A DNA stretch of 64,000 bases, taken from positions 3,410,001 to 3,474,000 of the forward strand of contig NZ_CP040128.1 in the NCBI RefSeq assembly GCF_007874125.1. The letters run 5' to 3'. Within the stretch, counting starts at the first letter, position 1. Each line of letters starts with the position of its first letter. This DNA comes from Noviherbaspirillum sp. UKPF54. GTDB lineage: Bacteria; Pseudomonadota; Gammaproteobacteria; Burkholderiales; Burkholderiaceae_D. The position numbers were made by a program, and so were the translations under genes. Below are positions 59,726-64,000 of this stretch, piece after piece. The notes under the pieces were generated by a model. The model searched no databases. It was not told the DNA's origin and was given only the letters and a program-made list of their open reading frames with translations.

Positions 59726-60298
59726 ATGGGAAATGTGATGATTTTAGGACTGGGCGGAGCAGGCTCATCTATGGCGACCCAGATGTACGTACCACTAAAT
59801 ACAGAAATCGTGCTGGCGAATACGGACGTCAAAGCGCTTTCTAAGTATGAGAATTTCCAATGTATTGCTCTGGGGGCCACGAACGGGGCGGCGCAGAGGG
59901 CGTTCAATCCTTCGATAGTGCGCAAAGCAGTCGAGGAATCCCTGCCGGAATTGGAAGCCGCAATTGGAAAACCTGAGTGTCTCATTCTCGTCGTTGGCCT
60001 TGGAGGAGTAACTGGCACAGTATCTGCGGCAGTTCTTGCCAAGCGGATGAAAGAGCGCAGTATCCCTGTAGTCGTCGCAGCAACTGCTCCATTCAGTATC
60101 GAGGGAGAACGACGTAGGATTGCGCAGCAGGCTGTCCAAGACTTGAACAGCTTGGACCTCCCGACATTGGTGGTCGATCTTGCCGATTTCGAGAAAAGTC
60201 ATGGGGATAAGCCTATGGTCGATGTTTTTCGAAACGCGGTCCAAACACTGACTCAGATGGTGCAATCACATGTGAACGAAGCTGAGTTACATGTATGA
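59726..60298 (+). CDS. FtsZ-like tubulin-family GTPase, N-terminal domain only
   Basis: 190 residues from ATG 59726 (GGGGAGAGC). MGNVMILGLGGAGSSMATQM corresponds to the first FtsZ glycine loop, LANTD to the FtsZ NTD motif, VVGLGGVTGT to the GGGTGTG nucleotide loop and PFSIEGERRRIAQQAV to the PFxFEGxxR segment of FtsZ. The chain ends after the GTPase domain; the C-terminal domain with the T7 catalytic loop and tail is missing. A monomeric switch or capped filament is therefore more likely than a normal divisome protein. It overlaps the next gene by four bases. Confidence 0.75.
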   Translation: MGNVMILGLGGAGSSMATQMYVPLNTEIVLANTDVKALSKYENFQCIALGATNGAAQRAFNPSIVRKAVEESLPELEAAIGKPECLILVVGLGGVTGTVSAAVLAKRMKERSIPVVVAATAPFSIEGERRRIAQQAVQDLNSLDLPTLVVDLADFEKSHGDKPMVDVFRNAVQTLTQMVQSHVNEAELHV

Positions 60299-61004
60299 GC
60301 ACTGATCCCAATTTGCATACCCTCGAATACGACCATCTTTTAGACAAAATTGAGCACTATCGTCGCTATGATCGAATGCGTCCCTGGATAGGAAATGGTT
60401 ACCCTTCCAGAGTTGCAAAGTATTGCTGGTGGCTGAGAGTCATTATGTAGGGCGGGAATTTAAGTTTCACCTAGATCCAGCTAAATGGTATGCCGGGGTG
60501 GATACTGAAACCTCAAAAGGTTTTTGGACGCGAGACATTATTTCCAATGGCATCAAAAACAAGTGGCGAAAAAAAGAAGCAATTCTCTACCGGAACATCG
60601 ATAGCGCATTGCGTACCAGCAGTCTATTTTCCCCTTGTCCAGCCAATGCCTTCACGGAAGTAGCATTCATGAATTACTTTCAACGGCCGGCCGATACTAA
60701 CGGAGACTCCATTCAGGTTCACCAACAAGACGCGCAGGTGGCGAACGAGGTTTTCCGAGCAGTGGTCCACGCGATTAGTCCTGATATCGTCATTTTCTGC
60801 AGTTCGCTCGCGTACCGAAATGCAAAAAAATTTGAAGTGCCGAATTTTTTGAATTTGCGGAACGTACTATGTGGGCACGTACCCCATGCAGGGATGCCTT
60901 GGTGGAATCGGGTTGCGAAGAAATATGGCGGCAGAACCGGCAAACAGGTGTTTGCCGATTTCATTGAGCAAAAGGTACTTCTGGAATTGAAAAGGACCGC
61001 TTAA
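60295..61004 (+). CDS. Uncharacterised protein coupled to the FtsZ-like gene, interrupted by an apparent frameshift
   Basis: ATG 60295 overlaps the FtsZ-like stop (ATGA) and opens a frame (MSTDPNLHTLEYDHLLDKIE... to GNGYPSRVAK) that ends at a stop near 60450. Family-like sequence continues in another frame from TTG 60423: LLVAESHYVGREF, then CPANAFTEVAFMNYFQRPAD, DIVIFCSSLAYRN and CGHVPHAGMPWWNRVAKKYG. Joining the frames at about 60420 (VAK to LLVAESHY) gives one sensible protein of about 235 residues. The layout weakly recalls uracil-DNA-glycosylase-like folds, but I cannot confirm it. A one-base error, a true pseudogene or recoding are all possible; the downstream part alone (60423-61004) is 193 residues. 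Confidence 0.6.
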
Positions 61005-61541
61005 GTGATGCATATGATGGTGTGTCCACGGTCAGTCTTTTTCACCGAGTAAAGCCGCCGGTACCGCGAAAACGCCGACCGAGCACATCTGCAATAAGCG
61101 TCCGGGCATCTACAAGCACGTCCATTGATTTAAAGCTAATCTGCAAAAGTGAATCGACCTCGGTTCCGTAGTCAATATAAGGCTTCTCATTGACTCTGCA
61201 GGCGAATGGCCGCTTTTAGGGGCTGGCAATGGCGCGTTTGGGTCGGAATCTGTCATTCACTGAGGCTTGGCAATGACTGAAGAACGGTCTATTACAGCCG
61301 GCCGTCATGTCTGCATCGTGCCCTGTGGTATCGGATTTGCACTTCACCTGCGTATCACCCCAGTACCCGCACTAGCCCAGCCCCATCAACTTCATGCGCC
61401 CAGGCGCTTTTCCTTCCGCATTCTACGAAGCGTAGATGCGTCGATTGCCTCATCAAAAATTTTCCACGCTTGCTTGCAGGCCGTGCTGAACAAGTCCGGC
61501 CGCCCCCAAGAACGCGCCCCCGCACCAGCCCGTTCACCAAT
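61005..61541. other. Gene-free interval
   Basis: No supported gene. A distant copy of the GAATGACCGCT repeat lies near 61205-61248. A short forward frame from 61267 overlaps the dehydrogenase terminator and lacks family resemblance. Confidence 0.4.
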
Positions 61542-61571
61542 AAAAAAGGCCGGCGATTTGCACCGCCGGCC
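61542..61571 (-). terminator. Rho-independent terminator of the PQQ dehydrogenase gene
   Basis: GGCCGGCG/CGCCGGCC form a perfect 8-bp stem; on the reverse strand six T follow. It lies about 75 bp after the dehydrogenase stop. Confidence 0.88.
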
Positions 61572-61645
61572 CAAAGATCTCAACGAAAGCAGTGGAAGAC
61601 GATCCGCGTTCCGCGAGATGGAGGGGGAGACAAGGCCCCTGAAAC

Positions 61646-63403
61646 TTAAATTGATGACAGCTTGAACACCCAGACCGAACCGCCCTGCTCCAGGAAGTTC
61701 ACGCGCTTGGCGACTTCGCCGCCCCACAGCGGCACCGCGCCGCCCCAGCCGGATACCACCGCCACGTATTGCGTGCCGTTTTCCTGCCAGGTGATCGGGG
61801 GCGCAACCACGCCGGAGCCGGTCTGGAACTTCCACAATTCCTTGCCCGTCTTGGCGTCGAGCGCTTTCAGGTAGCCTTCCGGCGTGCCGTAGAACACCAG
61901 GTCGCCGGCGGTGGTCATCACGCCGCCCCACAGCGGCGCATTGTTCTTCGCTTCCCACACGATCTTGCCGCTCTTCGGGTCGATCGCGCGCAGCGCGCCG
62001 ATGTAATCCTCATGCAGCGGCTTGATGGTGAAGCCGGCGCCGAGGTAGGCCGCGCCCTTCTTGTAGCTGATCGGCTCGTTCCAGATTTCCATGCCCCACT
62101 CGTTGGCCGGCACGTAGAACATCTGCGTCTTCGGGCTGTAGGCCATCGGCATCTGGTTCTTCCCGCCAAGGAAGGACGGCGCGGAGAACACCGATTCGCC
62201 CTTCTTGCCGTCGCTGCCCTTGGTCGGGTCGCCCGGGCGGCCGGTCGGCGAGTAGTTCGGGCGGCCGGTCTTGAGATCGATGCTGGTGGCCCAGGTGATC
62301 TTGCGCACGAACGGGAAGGCGTTTTCCAGCTTGCCGTTCTTCGCGTCGATCACGTAGAAGAAGCCGTTGCGGTCGGCCTTGCCGCCCATGCGCTTGCCGT
62401 TCATGTCGAACGTGACGAATTCATTGACGCCGTCGAAGTCCCAGCCGTCGTGCGGGGTGGTCTGGTAATGCCACTTGATCTGGCCGGTCTCGACGTCGAG
62501 CGCCACCGTCGACGAGGAATACAGGTTGTCGCCGGGGCGCAGGTGGCTGTTCCACGGCGCCGGGTTGCCGGTGCCGAAGTAGGCCAGGCCGGTGCTCGGG
62601 TCGTAGGTGCCGCCCAGCCAGGTGGCCGCGCCGCCGGTCTTCCACAGCTCGCCCGGCCAGGTCTTGTTGGTGGTGCCGGTGATGCCGTTCTCGATCTGCT
62701 TGCCGTCCTTGTCGTACTTGTAGCCCATGTGGCCTTCCACCATCGGGCGCATCCACACCAGTTCGCCGGTGCGCGGGTTGCGCGCCTCGACGCGGCCGAC
62801 GATGCCGAACTCGCCACCGGACACGCCGGTCAGCAGCAAGCCCTTGGCGATCAAGGGCGCGGCGGTGTTCGAGTAGCCGGCCTTGTAGTCGTCGATCTTT
62901 TCCTTCCACACCACCTCGCCGGTCTTCTGGTCGAGCGCGACCAGCTGGGCGTCGAGCGTGGCGAAGATGACGAGGTTGTCGTACAGCGCGGCGCCGCGGT
63001 TGACCACGTCGCAGCAGGGCATGATCGCTTCCGGCAGGCGGTGCTCGTACTTCCACAGCTTCTGGCCGGTCTTGACGTCGAGCGCGTAGATGCGCGAGTA
63101 AGACGCAGTGACGAACATGACGCCGTCGTGGATCAGCGGCTGCGACTCCTGGCCGCGCTGCTTTTCACCGCCGAACGAGAAAGACCACGCCGGCACCAGG
63201 CGCGAGACGGTCTTGGCGTTGATCTGGGTCAGCGGCGAAAAGCGCTGGCCCTGCTGGCCCATGCCCCAGCTCAGCACCTCTTTACCGCTCCTGGCGTCGC
63301 CCTCGATCATCGCGTCGGTGACGCCGGCCGCCTGCGCGCCGCCGGCGACAACCAGCGCCGCCAGCACGGACCATCGGATCGGATTGGATTTCTTCGTTTT
63401 CAT
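61646..63403 (-). CDS. PQQ-dependent alcohol dehydrogenase, lanthanide-type active site
   Basis: 585 residues from ATG 63403 (AAGGAGGAGCA before it), with a signal peptide ending GGAQAAG. It is an eight-bladed quinoprotein: vicinal Cys130-Cys131 ([10 protein letters not shown]), metal ligands Glu198 (SGGEFG) and Asn280 (GTGNPAPWN), and catalytic Asp322 in [12 protein letters not shown]. The residue two after it is Asp324, the extra acid found in lanthanide-dependent XoxF/PedH/ExaF enzymes; calcium enzymes have Ala or Ser there. No C-terminal heme domain is present. It oxidises primary alcohols in the periplasm, passing electrons to a cytochrome c. DUF779 lies 34 bp upstream and a terminator follows. 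Confidence 0.9.
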   Translation of the reverse strand: MKTKKSNPIRWSVLAALVVAGGAQAAGVTDAMIEGDARSGKEVLSWGMGQQGQRFSPLTQINAKTVSRLVPAWSFSFGGEKQRGQESQPLIHDGVMFVTASYSRIYALDVKTGQKLWKYEHRLPEAIMPCCDVVNRGAALYDNLVIFATLDAQLVALDQKTGEVVWKEKIDDYKAGYSNTAAPLIAKGLLLTGVSGGEFGIVGRVEARNPRTGELVWMRPMVEGHMGYKYDKDGKQIENGITGTTNKTWPGELWKTGGAATWLGGTYDPSTGLAYFGTGNPAPWNSHLRPGDNLYSSSTVALDVETGQIKWHYQTTPHDGWDFDGVNEFVTFDMNGKRMGGKADRNGFFYVIDAKNGKLENAFPFVRKITWATSIDLKTGRPNYSPTGRPGDPTKGSDGKKGESVFSAPSFLGGKNQMPMAYSPKTQMFYVPANEWGMEIWNEPISYKKGAAYLGAGFTIKPLHEDYIGALRAIDPKSGKIVWEAKNNAPLWGGVMTTAGDLVFYGTPEGYLKALDAKTGKELWKFQTGSGVVAPPITWQENGTQYVAVVSGWGGAVPLWGGEVAKRVNFLEQGGSVWVFKLSSI

Positions 63404-63437
63404 TGCTCCTCCTTGTTGTAGTGAAAGAATGCTCAAA

Positions 63438-63833
63438 CTACTGGCGCACGCACTCGCGCGCCGCCTGCCGCGCCAGCCGTTCGCACTCCTCGTCGGAGAA
63501 CGGCCGGGTCCGGACGAAAAACCTTTTCCCGGTTCCGTTCTCCAGCGAAAACATGCCGCCGGCGCCATCGAGGACGTCGACGATCAGCTGCGTATGCAGC
63601 CAATACTCGGCGTCGTCGCGTCCGACATAAAACGCCGATCCGTGCAACACGCCGAGGCAGACATCGGACTGCCCGATGCTGAATTCGCCCGCCGGATAAC
63701 ACATCGGCGAGCCGCCTTCGGCGCAGTCCCCGGACTGGAAAAAGATCAGCGGGCCGTAGACCCGCATCAAGGTATCGATCAGTTGAACGGCGGCCTCGGT
63801 GGCCACCACTCTGGACGGTGTCGTGTGTGCCAT
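63438..63833 (-). CDS. DUF779 protein, alcohol-oxidation locus
   Basis: 131 residues from ATG 63833. [20 protein letters not shown] and [20 protein letters not shown] are typical of DUF779, a small family usually encoded beside NAD-dependent aldehyde dehydrogenases and PQQ alcohol dehydrogenases. Two conserved Cys ([11 protein letters not shown]) may bind a metal. Function unknown. It lies just upstream of the dehydrogenase and probably shares its transcript. Confidence 0.85.
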   Translation of the reverse strand: MAHTTPSRVVATEAAVQLIDTLMRVYGPLIFFQSGDCAEGGSPMCYPAGEFSIGQSDVCLGVLHGSAFYVGRDDAEYWLHTQLIVDVLDGAGGMFSLENGTGKRFFVRTRPFSDEECERLARQAARECVRQ

Positions 63834-63855
63834 ATCTGTCCCGCTGCGGTCTAGG

Positions 63856-63912
63856 TCAGCGTGCTGCGGCCGTCGCCCTGCCGCCGGTTGTACTGTCCTG
63901 TGCGAATGTCAT
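63856..63912 (-). CDS. Possible 18-residue leader peptide
   Basis: ATG 63912 is preceded by the strong ribosome site GGAGGCCGAC and encodes MTFAQDSTTGGRATAAAR before a stop, 22 bp upstream of the DUF779 start. It is not PqqA (no Glu-x3-Tyr). It might be a leader peptide or chance. Confidence 0.25.
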   Translation of the reverse strand: MTFAQDSTTGGRATAAAR

Positions 63913-63945
63913 GTCGGCCTCCGATGGTCAAATAGGGGATGGGGA

Positions 63946-63967
63946 TGTTCCGTGCGTTGACGGAACA
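63946..63967. promoter_or_regulatory. Palindromic operator candidate upstream of DUF779 and the PQQ dehydrogenase
   Basis: TGTTCCGT (63946-63953) and ACGGAACA (63960-63967) form a perfect inverted repeat with a six-base spacer, about 110-130 bp upstream of the DUF779 start. Spacing and symmetry fit a dimeric activator site. Which regulator binds is unknown. Confidence 0.5.
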
Positions 63968-64000
63968 GCCTGTCCTTCGCAATAGGCGTGCCATGTCGCT

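Noticed and set aside
63856..63912. A pqqA precursor peptide
   Set aside because: It lacks the Glu-x3-Tyr needed for PQQ formation and is shorter than PqqA.
1..64000. CRISPR arrays, rRNA or tRNA genes
   Set aside because: No regularly spaced short repeats, rRNA-like sequence or tRNA-type T-arm motifs were noticed on reading; a covariance-model scan would be needed to exclude a tRNA fully.

Overview
The window looks like a chromosomal segment of a GC-rich betaproteobacterium, probably Burkholderiales and perhaps Oxalobacteraceae. This rests on gene content (ArgP, MocR regulators, CcoG, c-type cytochromes, TonB receptors, PQQ dehydrogenase) and base composition; no rRNA or tRNA gene was seen to test it.

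Layout. 0-5 kb: truncated lysine/arginine exporter with divergent argP, an AhpD-like protein facing a MocR regulator, CsbD and small stress-type proteins. 5-10.5 kb: an IS630-type transposase remnant, then a three-gene operon (SGNH hydrolase, membrane-anchored protein, Lnt-like nitrilase with a long extra C-terminus). 10.6-20 kb: a sulfur/thiol-redox island with DsbG, two DsrE proteins, TsdB/TsdA thiosulfate dehydrogenase, a TlpA-type membrane thioredoxin, a five-heme cytochrome that fuses a triheme dehydrogenase subunit to a second TsdA, and a QseB/QseC-type two-component system. Three repeats of TTAA at exact 11-bp spacing, of the kind bound by PmrA/QseB regulators, lie before its transcription units and suggest a regulon. 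20-28 kb: MocR-lrgAB, ccoG-norE-norF, an EamA exporter and a glutathione transferase.

28-37.5 kb: a tight five-gene operon encoding a PqqU/YncD-like PQQ receptor, a PQQ-associated beta-propeller, cytochrome b561, a NosR-like flavo-iron-sulfur membrane protein and ApbE, divergent from a second TonB receptor. At 61.6-63.8 kb lies a PQQ alcohol dehydrogenase whose active site has the extra Asp typical of lanthanide-dependent enzymes, next to a DUF779 protein. Together these suggest PQQ scavenging and periplasmic alcohol oxidation joined to an extracytosolic flavin electron route.

37.5-42 kb: M16C peptidase, MsrA and MsrB. 42.3-53.9 kb: a decayed integron landscape with a broken intI and its LexA box, a second LexA box without an integrase, three well-formed attC sites, and cassette-like genes (barstar, GFA protein, secreted protein, HExxH metalloprotease, lipoprotein). 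A chemotaxis receptor sits inside it, as does an AraC plus four-gene ABC envelope-transport block bounded by a 17-bp direct repeat. 54-61 kb: ordinary small genes separated by decayed DNA and dispersed repeats, then a short FtsZ-like GTPase overlapping an uncharacterised, frameshifted partner.

The candidates most worth following are the PqqU-NosR-ApbE operon, the pentaheme TsdA fusion with its TTAA regulon, the FtsZ-like pair and the Lnt-fusion operon.
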